64,000 nucleotides of DNA from Planctomycetales bacterium (GTDB taxonomy: Bacteria; Planctomycetota; Planctomycetia; Pirellulales; Pirellulaceae). Below, in pieces: positions 24,001 through 26,758 of the stretch. Each line of letters begins with the position of its first letter. Position 1 is the first letter of the stretch. The DNA is taken from assembly GCA_020427005.1 (NCBI GenBank), contig JAGQOY010000010.1, forward strand, positions 1-64,000, read 5' to 3'. Under the pieces are notes generated by a model, which was given only the letters and a program-made list of their open reading frames with translations, did no database searches and had not been told where the DNA came from. Made by a program: the position numbers and the translations under genes.

Positions 24001-24218
24001 AGTTCTATCGGATTCTCGGCGACGCGAATGGGGATGCTGTGGTCGACGATGCGGACTTGACAGTGGTCAATGGCCAACTCGGACAAACCGGTACCAATTT
24101 GGAAGGCGATATGGATGGCAGCGGCGCGGTCAACGGCTTTGACCGCAACTACGTGAACCAGCAGAAGTCACTTGGAAAACACTTGGACGAAGCCTTGCGA
24201 CAACTATTGGATGATTAG
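3..24218 (+). CDS. Giant secreted multidomain adhesin-like protein (5' end outside window)
   Basis: The frame is open from base 3 with no stop, so the TTG at 45 is unlikely to be the true start; at least 8,071 residues are encoded. Modules in order, by nucleotide: pre-peptidase-C-like domains (520-920, 955-1290, 2620-2990); RTX nonapeptides of GGxGND type (1430-1580, 2430-2580, 9735-9830); FG-GAP motifs such as GDLNGDGLPD (3090-3850, 6600-9230); ELWxxDGT-type repeats (3940-6540); a MAM-like segment (8290-8815); LRR pieces (10110-10320, 11100-11230, 15920); a LamG domain starting YYRFNETSG (10340-10975); an SbsA Ig-like domain (12190-12520); a 14-unit FG-type array (12597-14870); a GEVED domain (14872-15350); an SdrD-B-like domain (16375-16600); PD40-like arrays (16650-19690); PKD-like domains (19750-22010); cadherin-like and Calx-beta domains (22420-22990); FN3-like segments; a dockerin-like pair of Ca loops (24010-24180). 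No catalytic domain was recognised. A surface or matrix role is inference. Confidence 0.9.
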   Translation, partial: RLNDSRADLVEDINLALTRAFEALQRDDDPHISPLDRLPVRAELVAHNQAVRLVRELDGGEPLVISESNDAAQRELHLQQPAPNVASRDLLRGLLPPEGDFLAIIIDALDGNDEIIVGPTVTKSVWVDAGRGDDRVEIVSGRPILIDQTEARFDSLGRALSAARNDTRETAYSLTEDPQLGPLAGSVELAGLTIDSPNDEDWYRFEFASAPEASDSIVLTSLSTADRMTIEVYGLADENLPEDHEVNRQPYLMRSFTDLQEALSIERVIQLAPNSDLGERPFSAGKPYWVRVSTDLVPTRYELSFSLSTAVSNNTAPESAVTLEHIERYTSLSGFSLLSENDQQWFRFEMPQDGGLDDVILLNGFTSGRALTIEVVLDELDGSGQPKRFDAAVARGTHSASVSLNGLPALKADGQRQSYFLRVSSDGPASYELAPLVVDPDAEPPAPGLLVRDFSGETGRVSRVDFSNPLVNVRRRDIILGGEGNDILSGGSGEEWIFGQDGNDVLTGGYDRQAGDLLWGGPGDDTFQIIPDDLPVTKPSLRYVNPNDQVQYVPTFSDRYDGGEGIDRVLFLGGDLDDAGEPVPDHVAVRFNTILHRYEFTARVWDTANGVYVTHPLSAPAIFLATSDEPNFSIAGENDDANFSVELGADIFTVTLSRQATSDNTNLSHLVDDLNNVLRLAKDSQNRTVSLRDRVTVGTQAGQLVFTTIDVGSEASLRVYAVENSVANTALMLRTESQATLAVGASGQPEFDQHYAFFQAFGVEELVIDTRGGNDEVHADPEYMIAGSEWGIDPEDRPQVGNLSDLTNVIILGGEGNDRLFGGAGNDTIDGGDGHDFISGNIGNDRLFGGPGGDVLAGRETIGQDAYEYANAGAMPNDDSDYATLIGPISASFTLSGLTFHQGDAGDWYRFEPPTALKQIGDAAQARVIGSMITVDQILDDGTVGLPLTHYLFAGTQQGDLLLPLENFPGVPEQFLVYVPNNAGAELQYRLAFDSSLGQTVDVSASDLTSADEPLRNIPAASPTARPVAILLGDIDGDGFDDFISSVEDNVGSFIDLFSNPNYRPGVDDPVNFVPPSVATITFGAADFETRDPTTLRSVRLLLPAPLNIASTFGSRVVVGLPGNYNGDLQDGRTVDDIAIAVFREEIPSSDNLLGAHPSFAAHGVYVIHGSATGWTEDLNLLYDANLVVQDFSQEHLSLASPGDINGDELDDLLIGDPNYLDGKGAVFAVFGRELTATRHIGSGETDARFVGEVAGQRFGASIAAIGDQNNDGLADFVVSTGGATQQSLYVFNGSSQSDDTALPAIAPLRMLADINLEKPAYLVSTGEAVFFTATDPGHGTEIWRSDGTLSGTRLLRDIVPGPISSVEGPLVAVGNNVFFNADDGSGRKLWVTNGSEAGTVLVSGIAADLSSYHQVGANLVFKASGANQLWVTNGTSAGTAKIADRALSGPAVTTGSSIIFATSNSELWASDGTFSGSRRLATSITPDLGDSVTISNKVFFGANTRQLWRADANSALLLKDGPATDFTDPRNFGSFKIPVGIATYGGKTAAVFEIDDPTPGEIEAWIAFADLNDVLPLGPEIRPTVGYGPNSAGFGELYLHSHDGGGSTLEMYVSGVGFTNTLRPSPTVPLLSPYGLIAQTSGVYFFSNTRTSTPQFWVTQGTSATTVKIGQYSANGFQELDSKILLFTNQGVLFRISNKVGATETDNLWFYPFGGTATNVTSQSSSSIDLGDEVLQIGDVIYIRSHDLANGSYSLFAFNQISTTTASLGQIIVDPTSPFVALNGALVFQSAEPGKFGQLYRTLGTVATTTRFTDVSRGSQSSQGNLPAGSERMAVVGSEILFTANDGVSGPELWASDGQAIGTALVSDLKPGPLGSTPRMLTAAGQKVFFENSSNAQVYVVDRPSNNPVSIFSLPSSSWSVSDIVPSGATNEVYIAADANDGSSARLWRTDGTTTLTIALPVGIKQISQLTISNGTLFFLDDGDSLTGSGRLYSVTNDTPTQLTQVAAHGSKLVDADGVLFYVGGVTAAGYEIRRMDRTNPVAVVSAPGITASLAELTYARGRLFFSNGQQLLSMDIATEQAITVADVIATRLASVNDVLMFVGETPSLGQEIWQSDGTRGGTFPLKVIRADKGRLESSTTPTAFVEYDGGFAVFADDGLHGIEPWVGQPSHVLQLAGKITLPSDVTSASVTTTLNPDRSGGDLNGDGLPDLAFTMTAATETEVVVVAGGTHLASTSSLDSLVGITKASRFPIHASLSEDTFTVPQVVSALGDVNGDGLTDLGVVQYEERARIDNSAPGGVVPSTFAVHEVYLGRQGNLPDLSRPDFVLRSNSAAESFVTSAAGFSALGNIDSDPSSEYGLANAVGGVLHVFGQHILEPSMASGSGAQPQPIEAYRFELATPLPLRDPAESTATEKVDLRDRVPALSTFEIIEGQTSGAQLSEIRSAGDLNGDEFEDFILAGNGQAYIAFGPLILDGVTSPTSLITIPLSAADNFGLPALRMGDINGDRLDDLVLVTNTQVNVVFGGPNIVNKLSSHTVDRVINLPAAGNYEVHVLNWDGVAGDGKTYGDVAVVPAIQGTTGETLIFSGQTLTSAAGPFSSANAMLRIGSAATDSPVDALAALFGPVSVVGTPDSLVSLVAGDLNGDGLEDLLLANSSFVIAAGTTTNASDYEGYSIGRVYAFLGRTGASGLLRRDQADRIDQGFYLGAGLFSLGDLNSDGYDDFATTRGREGAGDLSGSVFVSYGGPIELAGGGTRRLVGEVFRADFANTSGDNAWTVNNAVGSGLWARGTLDAYASGNQNYAFADATGKYVGGSRTGYLTSPVVSLQSLDSATLSFNYLLQTEGTFLQGTPDKARVLVSVDGGGFNLLPGATNEGGGRFIDPTTTTTNQWRHIEFDLANFVGHSVQFRFEFQSDATFNSFKGWRIDDVIVRTDRPGQVLSRQSISGSVFMDGPLYVTASDFDNDGRPDLAVGETERNIFYEFRRADGSVSRIPLSSDQRGQVSLIWSVADQPAQINLAAIPSSQSTRGQTEFDQLGVLSTTPALDVDGDGRQDLVVGALAADVVTTQILDAAGRIYVLPGEYGVRIDTSAIEAEVLSNLSITGSGSFLVERGRPGPIVFPAPVTNNPATAFTLTDSQLERWYQFATLGDGRMGDFIYVRPGDRSFDAELFDVLQSDLQTTLYDGQGRLIKRGNTLLDLRGLVAGTYFLSVGAVAPTNGLTLQIEIDAPTAGSLNSLTDFDEIHGGDGRDSILGNEGLDRLLGEGGADYFVASGLEVRDFGDGGLSQETLIPANGITEPARVVIDPIITAADIPDPALFRLIALEIGIPVTGGSSPVISREFLASEVAEITRMSAPEHGVSDIASTVGIQLLTGLRELDLSGNAVEDLGLLKPGIENGKPVGAPHLELLKIDQIPSNVFATVPSLPELRWLSYDQEIDLTLSQGPIAYYRFNETSGPTAVDWSPNGNHGTLVGSVIPGAEGPLAIGSDPGYQFSGGQVQIPVPQIDSQTNGVNTVSFWMFWDGTNRVVPFAIGNYYLLYFDDVTGSFGFNTRSGDMYATPYSGLSYRWVHVVAEFHNNDVARNRLFIDGVERSLSQLRGTPTNADAVAQTTAYVSGVGNRSDIRFTGQIDHVAVFNRPLAAAEIAAQFDEMQRLVLEQTDLSTLPDWPELRALSLTGVALSSAGLAALDDGSELAQRLPKLEQLHLNGTGIVDVTPLAALSSLKTLDLSDNRIRSIEPLAGTWVIDNAFDTTYDRETVSAAALALSGPVSFRAPDATFPNGLAGTHSGGTNIVGVGGSGGVTDPNTARRQYSYVMFYQLPDIASWQTVADAQLTLNVGDQVSSPVYGFDLDLYGLGFVSDPTLSVEWQFAGAEDTRTGSELGTGIGSSRVTKLADSFIAEGTEFTNVSLSDSDLARFIRSLYAAGARGGDYAVIRLNMNANIPPEVNGTPYWIMGADSSHTLIFTIQSSSNPYREIGSGWTGNINSGAFDSDYRVAPQSITGAMTQFEFSGLTPGQYSVLATWPEHETRANAVTIAAASPVQILDTQSLGSEFTVLKPPAADLVPPTVVALTPTNDSVAVPVDSSLVLSFDEPVQKGTGSFLIKRLGDHTTAVTIDVASKNVTISDRLVTIRPPNQLGPSTEYYLSIPGGVINDLAGNNFVGYADATSWSFETGTSVQYSNTYLSANPTPQIGVGQGYSVATSAQYHVVGAPFADIGGFINSGVVKVYDAVTQHLLATLYNPTPAGGDSFGTSVAISGDKVVVGAHLDDGLWANSGSVYVYDLTSSSPEIPILTLNNPEPASDDYFGFAVALFGNSLVVGASRDDAGATDAGTVYVYDLASATPSVPVTILNNPTPASGDYFGSSLSVFGSKIVVGAYQDDTGASDAGSAYVYDLESATPGTPVATLSNPTPAVNEYFGYSVSISSSVIVVGAYWDNTIAPFAGSAYVFDLQSATLSTPAITLSNPALTADFFGYSVAASDRYVLVGARYGDNGLADAGAAHLYDLLSATPSTPIASFDNPTPSASDAFGASVSVFGTTVLVGAFGDGSNASGAGSAYVFDIASATPHLAIATLNSPTATTLDNFGNSVAVSDSLIVVGAHKDDSGATDTGAVYVYGLNLGLQGAPLAVLNNPKLGSDDRFGASVAASGGYVVVGAWQDDTGASNAGRAYVYDIFSATPSTPIVVLNNPSPASNDYFGISVAVSGSKVVVGASRDDTGATDAGSTYVYDLASATPGIPVAILNNPSPTNFDEFGTAVAVADNFVVVGTPWDDTGAPNAGTAYVYNIASATPTAPIAVLNNPTPADRDLFGNAVSLSKGVVVVGAYSDDTGASDSGAAYVYDLMSATPATAILTLINPSPAANDNFGASVAVSDSTIVVGAYLDDTGAANAGSAYVYDLTSATPAAPLVTLNNPSPASFDQFGFSGAVSGGKIVIGANQDDSQNLDQGAVYMFLLSDYGDAPLPYATTKQENGASHVAGGPIIGISRDIEANGIHSSTSVADDVTGLADEDGILFGMVSAGHIANVSVSVQNAPDGARLDAWIDFDGNGIWESTEQIASSLTVTNGNNSLAFSVPDEARGGQTFARFRISSSGGLNATGAAMDGEVEDHAVYILGGGILSQTVEELFTSQLLSALSTSADTRGFVARLDSAPANIVTVAEDQDLLLFANASTGPMLLPRLGVDGNWSQLFDSEIGSVGELSPEQVYFMVIPESSNRVTVGAVESLLLETADLANGQVLRIATPKLAKVVNQQHSPDGTSFGGRPWENLGTITVDAAGFLTVSLVGDGSGNLAADAVRLERAVLPQLAALDLRGNPLNNLTVETLIPELTIARSGEDDPTTAIVEYAPLLPSNLWFDATERPQIELATSLERSGLYIEPNQNGSSLVSVTSNELTMLTATSTNPAITTTITPLGSNEFSVSVQPETGFVGSAVVQLLAAGVSGRIATSKYDVHVGATAVYGSYFDDLNLNSRRDVEEGPVEGQALYVDANGNQQWDLGETLTVTDALGNYSFVGLGPESQSVRLLSDDSRMVTTNVTAENVAEVKPLYSGHLLGSLGRRIRDDGRYLVFSTSSPLLAQDTNNYDDVYLKDLVTGDLILISVNSAGNGSGNNSSSSPSISADGKTVVFQSSATNLAGTDLNGSATDVFVRRLDFDNPQNSHTLLASANNIGSGSGNSASYGPALSADGTTVVFTSYASNLVAGISDSNGTTDVYVRHLDFTEPQNSRTLLVSINSVGNASGNRESRNPVISADGSTVAFSSYANLLPLDNNVYEDIYVRRVDFVNPLASQTQLVSANSTGTGSGDTNTSEGIAINADGTVVAFHSHASNLHPIDTNSRPDVFVRTLDFANPSSSSTYLASVNSAGNAGGNDWSQFPALSADGTTVAFYSSSSDLHPLDTNSNQDVFVRRMDFANPVASLTLLVSMNAAGDASGNGSSLMPVISADGSSVAFYSTATNLVQGMSDSNGANDIFVRQLDYADPANSHTLLASVATNGNQSSNGSSNIPTLSANGEVVAFHSSATDLHPDDTDSATDVFAYSVSTERVSLVSDRSPYFAGATTPLKGSALGSGSAPRARHVSDDGRFAVFQTTEAISPLDTNNGLDVYLKDRQTGNVILISFNSAGTSAGNASSFDATISADGSSVAFVSSASNLATGITDSNGSTDVYLRRLDLTNLVDPTASQTLLVSVNSTETSSGNSSSSNPVISADGTVVAFSSLATNLVAGISDANNNLDIFARKLDFSNPTASKTVLVSMNNALTGTGSSASLIPAISANGQVVAFVSTSSNLDPAISTPGLRANIFARPLDFNNPNVASTQLVSLSADGTAPGDQTSSSPVLNADGTLVAFSSLASNLHSLDQNSDSDVFVRKLNFVTPASSQTFLVSMNAAGTHSGFGGSYSPVISADGTVVAFHSTATDLDPLDVNSTTDVFARQMNYASPAASRTVLVSVNYAGTSSANAFSTSQVLSVNGDTVLFLSNASDLTNGFADTNNGADAFLRHLDFVNPAATETVLVSRNRSGNATGNGSVSKIAVSGNGQFVAFESSASDYVYNDFFGVSDVFLVDADRQVPHSSPDTIRFVDFGGVRMVNAGPDLIMREGEVATLNSFSSPLLSNTVWRLANVVIDDADAQLEGFQFAPPDSGTYVLELAADFGGQPVRDLVTITVADVAASLNVSNGTANEGQSYSLSLAATDPGDDEITRWEFDWDGPNNGNLVYSTVATKRANENLWDIDYDRDGFIDETVPGNENGELESIAHTFPDGPSAFTIHARATNEDGTFDAPPFVVVIEDVAPTVALALMNSNLSEGDTASVYVDFPVDSGDDEVDTYLIEWGDGSTSVFEANEIPANRQVTHSYQQSGTFTIHATLINTDGVHGSLAANGQRSAGGGSLEVTVANAAPTGTFGFISSSADGWLHEGDILTLSFTGLSDPSNLDSASLRFSFDLDGDGQFGGPLDVVDSLSSSTTLILRDDGPLTVRGRVSDLDGGWSDYEIVLDDGDDADVDSDDILNVLPSDVSAGGLYLTREGQGVQLQGHATIASVELAETTWTWFRDMDQDGVFNVQTGDVLLGTGETLVRTWEQLAAAGIDNGPATYAIVLSVDDGDGTPVTVTTTMEVRNAAPLPVLSVTDGLANGTGMEGTAITLEDPPTDFGNDTFRYRFEVFLAGVLVAESTPDANGDGFNTDSDFTFTPPDNGSYEVLLTVKDSDGATSTLVRTIDVNNASPDVTAFSVQQISRTDGLPTEIPNGGATSNVLIFNGTVTDAGAAETLRGRLSFGDGTALPLVFTSGSNAHEFQFEAAHVYPSSGEYEVTLEVFDSDGGEAATSSFTQTLQILNSPPEIGNLDILLDEYSPLPSTPASTRTGTALGLSLSTTTLSERGGQAIGTVTRVMDDLSTEMIVALDLRSLSGGAVADASVPQTVAIPAGETSATFVLNALDNAILDGTRTILLRARSGIQATNQTLATQSLPITVRDDEFAVVNAFDPDTGNTLTWSITGGNTGNIFAINPTTGTLAIADPIALDFENATTRTFTLTVEVSDGTNADNSTATSTVTVNLQDLSSITISDATSSEPLSGVSQFAFIVSLDQASPTEVRVEYSTVDGTARAIDGDYVPTSGTLIFSPGGSLQQTIFVTVNADLDAEFDEQFGIVLSNSRGGEIADSLAVGTIQANAVDETPPVSLIAPLATVANDLVIPIMVSGYDPPGPTSSSVSGVKEYRLYVAVDAGAFALFATLPADTLYTEFVASSNHNYFFRSLAVDYQGNVENKNTIDAQTIVGDFDAPETHVVSAVANTFGLFSVQVTGRDSGSSGLSFFDVYVSVDGGVAQLVGSAGAGAPNASGDYTASLKYQGRTDGAPHRYRFFSIGRDAASNIETAPGRSGDVVVDATIANPGLVPTGIDVARGATQRSFIRNLDILFSNESGVSSLLEPGRVIVERFALNATDVTPGTGTLVSGFTLDKVGDRLRLDFGTNGITGSRTSNAGDGFYRVLVDTNRDGDFADSVDGLFEFYRILGDANGDAVVDDADLTVVNGQLGQTGTNLEGDMDGSGAVNGFDRNYVNQQKSLGKHLDEALRQLLDD
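12597..14870 (+). repeat. 14-unit array of about 56-residue FG-type repeats inside the giant protein
   Basis: One degenerate leading unit is followed by 13 clear units of about 168 bp. Each follows the pattern [DE]xFGxSVAVSxxxVVVGAxxDD, TGAxxAGxAYVYDL, then SATPxxPxxxLNNPxPAx. The organisation resembles integrin-type beta-propeller blades. Fourteen units would fit two seven-bladed propellers, but that is inference. Neighbouring units spell identical residues with different codons. Confidence 0.85.
16650..19690 (+). repeat. Duplicated 8+8 array of about 65-residue PD40-like repeats inside the giant protein
   Basis: Sixteen units share the core SADGTxVAFxSxAxNL, then DVFVRxLDFxNPxxSxTLLVS and a Gly/Ser/Asn linker. 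They fall into two blocks of eight (about 16650-18150 and 18187-19690). Each block opens with a distinct cap unit containing DDGR, DTNN, DVYLKD and ILIS. The two caps resemble each other more than the inner units, so an eight-unit block appears to have been duplicated. The core resembles PD40/TolB-type propeller blades. Confidence 0.85.
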
Positions 24219-24259
24219 TTAGTTACGTTACTTTTTCTTCTTAACTTTGGAATTCTAGC

Positions 24260-24925
24260 ATGTTGAAACGTACGTTGATCTTTGTTCTGTTCTTGTGCTT
24301 TCACAACTCTTTGTGCAAGGGCGATTTCATCATTGAGGTGCGAGACGGACAAATGACCCCTGGCGGACTTGGCTTCGTAGATGTACTTCTCCGATCGCAA
24401 TCAGATACTGCCGTTAACGGCTTTTCATTACTGTTCGAAATCTCAACCAGCCCGTCAGGCGGAGTTTTGGAGTTTCAAGACAGCTTCAGTAGCATGTCAA
24501 CTCCACAGCAATCCGATTCCGAACGGACATTTTCGAGCATGGATTATTCTTACATCTTCCTTGGTAAGGTTCAGCTCGGTGACTTCAGCGCAACGCGAAC
24601 CGCTGGCAACAATCGTCGATTAACTGCAAGCGATTTCGCCACCGAAGATGTGCCGATTACAGCAGGTACAAATTATTTGTTGGCCCGTATGGAGCTCCAG
24701 CATATTGCGCCGATGTCTGAAAGTGGTCCGACCAACTACTCGATTTCGTTGGTAAACGATCCAATTAACAATGGGATATTGAACACAGGCGCGTTCGACG
24801 TCAATTACAGCCTTAGTACATCCGGCACGGTGACGGTTACTGCAGTACCAGAACCCGCTTGCTTCACTTCCATCGGCATCTTGGTGTACGCATTGTTTGG
24901 CTCTTCTCGCCGACGTCGTAGATGA
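24260..24925 (+). CDS. PEP-CTERM sorting-signal protein, function unknown
   Basis: 221 residues. A hydrophobic N-terminus (MLKRTLIFVLFLCFHNSLC) looks like a signal peptide. The C-terminus has the tripartite PEP-CTERM signal: VPEP, a short hydrophobic stretch (FTSIGILVYALFG), then a basic run SSRRRRR. Proteins of this type are exported and processed by an exosortase, by family knowledge. The middle is a Ser/Thr-rich beta-type domain of unknown function. It starts 41 bp after the giant gene in the same direction, so the two may be co-transcribed. ATG start; no strong Shine-Dalgarno seen. Confidence 0.85.
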   Translation: MLKRTLIFVLFLCFHNSLCKGDFIIEVRDGQMTPGGLGFVDVLLRSQSDTAVNGFSLLFEISTSPSGGVLEFQDSFSSMSTPQQSDSERTFSSMDYSYIFLGKVQLGDFSATRTAGNNRRLTASDFATEDVPITAGTNYLLARMELQHIAPMSESGPTNYSISLVNDPINNGILNTGAFDVNYSLSTSGTVTVTAVPEPACFTSIGILVYALFGSSRRRRR

Positions 24926-25527
24926 TGGGCACGGTCAGACAGCACAATTGTTGACTAGGCGTTATCCGAAGTAGCTCCCAGAAAATCTCTTAGTGTATTC
25001 CGCGCTGGCGTGAAAGTACTTGGCATAGTTTGGAATCGTCGTTAAAAGAGTTCGATTTAGTAATGTTCCTTAACTCATTATCGAAATCGAGAAGTGCAAC
25101 GATCGCAGTTGGACGCCGACACAAGACGGCGATGGCTCTCACGGTACTGGCGCACGCTGTGTTATACGAAGTAAAGCTGTAATATTTCGATCGACGAGTT
25201 TAAAACGAATGAAATACCATCAAGCGACCGTGGAAATCCGAAATGCACGAAAGTGCGGGATTTTCACTGGTTCCTTCGTTTTCGCCAGCTGCTCCCATTA
25301 AGGGCCCTGTCGTTTTTGCAGTGGGAAGAAATTCATGAAACTCTACTACCTGGGGTAGCTCTTGGTTGGGGGCACAGACCGCAGAAGGCATACACACCGA
25401 GGTGTAGATCTTTTTATGGATTTCCTCAACTCGCCTCCTATCGTCTGAGCAAGTTTCAATTGTGCTGTGAGCGCGCGATTTACCTCCGCTCGATAGGATT
25501 TAGATGGGGACTAAAAGGAGGCAAATT
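24926..25527. other. Intergenic gap without a supportable gene
   Basis: About 600 bp. Reading frames on both strands are short and have no recognisable protein family. A short frame around 25085-25190 contains DGDGSHGTG, which faintly recalls the catalytic-His region of subtilases, but it is too short to call. The gap may hold further debris of the decayed patch to its right. Confidence 0.4.
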
Positions 25528-25623
25528 GTGGACGCGTTCACCAAAGCTATAGAAAGTGTCTGCAACACCAACAACCTTGTAGATATTAAATTCAACCATT
25601 ACTACGATGTCACCGTGGCTTAG
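25528..25623 (+). CDS. Possible truncated small ORF next to the IS remnant
   Basis: A GTG-initiated 31-codon frame (starts VDAFTKAIESVCNTNN) has a very good Shine-Dalgarno, AAGGAGG, about 6 bases upstream. It ends at TAG at 25621, just inside the 3' end of the transposase remnant on the other strand. It may be the 5' stub of a gene cut by the insertion, or chance. No family is recognised. Confidence 0.3.
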   Translation: MDAFTKAIESVCNTNNLVDIKFNHYYDVTVA

Positions 25624-26213
25624 TACTTTGATCAAATGTTACACAGTCCGTGTACGAAAAATTCGCTCTTGATCGAGCCAACAACCAACGGGGATACAGG
25701 ACCAGTGCAACAAATTCCACACAGCGGCGTTGTGGTTTGTCATTATCGTTGAGGGACCCTTTCAACGAGGCGTGCAACATGAAACGACCAACCCCAGCGT
25801 CTGGGCACTCGCATTCAGCCAAATTAAGCCAACTTCCATTCTTAGGGGTATGCGCGAAGTATATCTTCTCCACATATTTCCGTGCATGCTCGGGTGGAAA
25901 TACTTGGTAAAACGCTCCTATCGTGTGAGTGTTAAGATTGTCACAAACCAACGTCACCATTTTGCACTTCGATTAGCGACTATTTACAAGGTTGGCTACT
26001 TCACAAATTACATCCGTATACACTCCACTGTTTGCACACGACAATCAAACTCACGCTGATTTTCTGATCCGTCCACCCCGGACCACCTACATCTGCTTTG
26101 AACAATATATAAGCGTGCTTTACTTACTGCGACGATCCCTTCAGCTTCTTAACTACAGCCTGACAGGCCTGCCGTTCATCCTGGCTCAATCGTACGATAT
26201 ACTTTTTGTTCAT
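25610..26213 (-). pseudogene. Decayed IS630-family transposase
   Basis: Reading leftward from ATG at 26213, after AGGAGG, the N-terminus MNKKYIVRLSQDERQACQ appears, then an in-frame TAA, then VKHAYILFKADVGGPGWTDQ in the same frame. This is typical of the helix-turn-helix half of IS630 transposases. A shifted frame gives RVQTVECIRM, then a stop. After an apparent internal deletion comes the catalytic-domain segment VTLVCDNLNTHTIGAF and HTPKNGSWLNLAECE (25760-25960), carrying the DNLNTH aspartate and the following glutamate. The C-terminus is again out of frame. Several stops and shifts plus the missing middle make it non-functional. Family assignment is firm; the element ends were not found. 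Confidence 0.8.
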
Positions 26214-26293
26214 CGGATCCTCCTTGGTTCCCAATAGAATCCGATTTTTCCCCTAATTCTCCACCCCCAGTTTTTTGTGTTGATGACGCACTA

Positions 26294-26662
26294 GTGCTTT
26301 CTATTCTGGTAGGTGGCGCTGACGCAGACCTATTTAAGGGTAAAAACGGAGATGACTTATTAATAGGCGGGAGCACAGTATTTGACGGAAATGAATTAGC
26401 CATTTGGGCAATTCAGTCGGAATGGAATTCAGCTCGCAGCTACGAGGAACGTGCCACCAATCTCCGCGGACCAAGTAGTAGCCTGCGTGCGAATGGTGAA
26501 GTATTCCTGGTAACCAGTGGCACAAACGCCACCGTTTTCGAGGATCATGACTCTGACGAGTTGGTTGGAGGTAGCGGGCGAGACTGGTATTTTGCCAACC
26601 TTGCTTTTGATCTCCTGGACGATGTTTCCAAAGACGAATGGATGGATGAATTAGACTTATAA
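26294..26662 (+). pseudogene. Orphan C-terminal fragment of an RTX-type calcium-binding protein
   Basis: The 122-residue frame begins with RTX repeats (ILVGGADADLFKGKNGDD, LLIGG). It continues with AIWAIQSEWNSARSYEERA and ends GGSGRDWYFANLAFDLLDD. This order matches the usual extreme C-terminus of large planctomycete cadherin/RTX proteins, from memory of the family. There is no signal peptide, no convincing start or ribosome site, and the rest of such a protein is absent. The frame stays open upstream as far as the IS630 remnant, so this is best read as the tail left after insertion and deletion. It could be recorded elsewhere as a small hypothetical CDS. Confidence 0.6.
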
Positions 26663-26758
26663 TATGGTGTGCATGACCGTTCGGACGGGAAAGTAATTCT
26701 CTGCGTTGGGCGATCGTACTTGGACTAACGAACCTAAGTCAAGTTTCGCACCCAAATA

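Noticed and set aside
25085..25190. Short frame with DGDGSHGTG, like the histidine region of subtilases
   Set aside because: Only a few residues match, with no aspartate or serine region around; could be chance.
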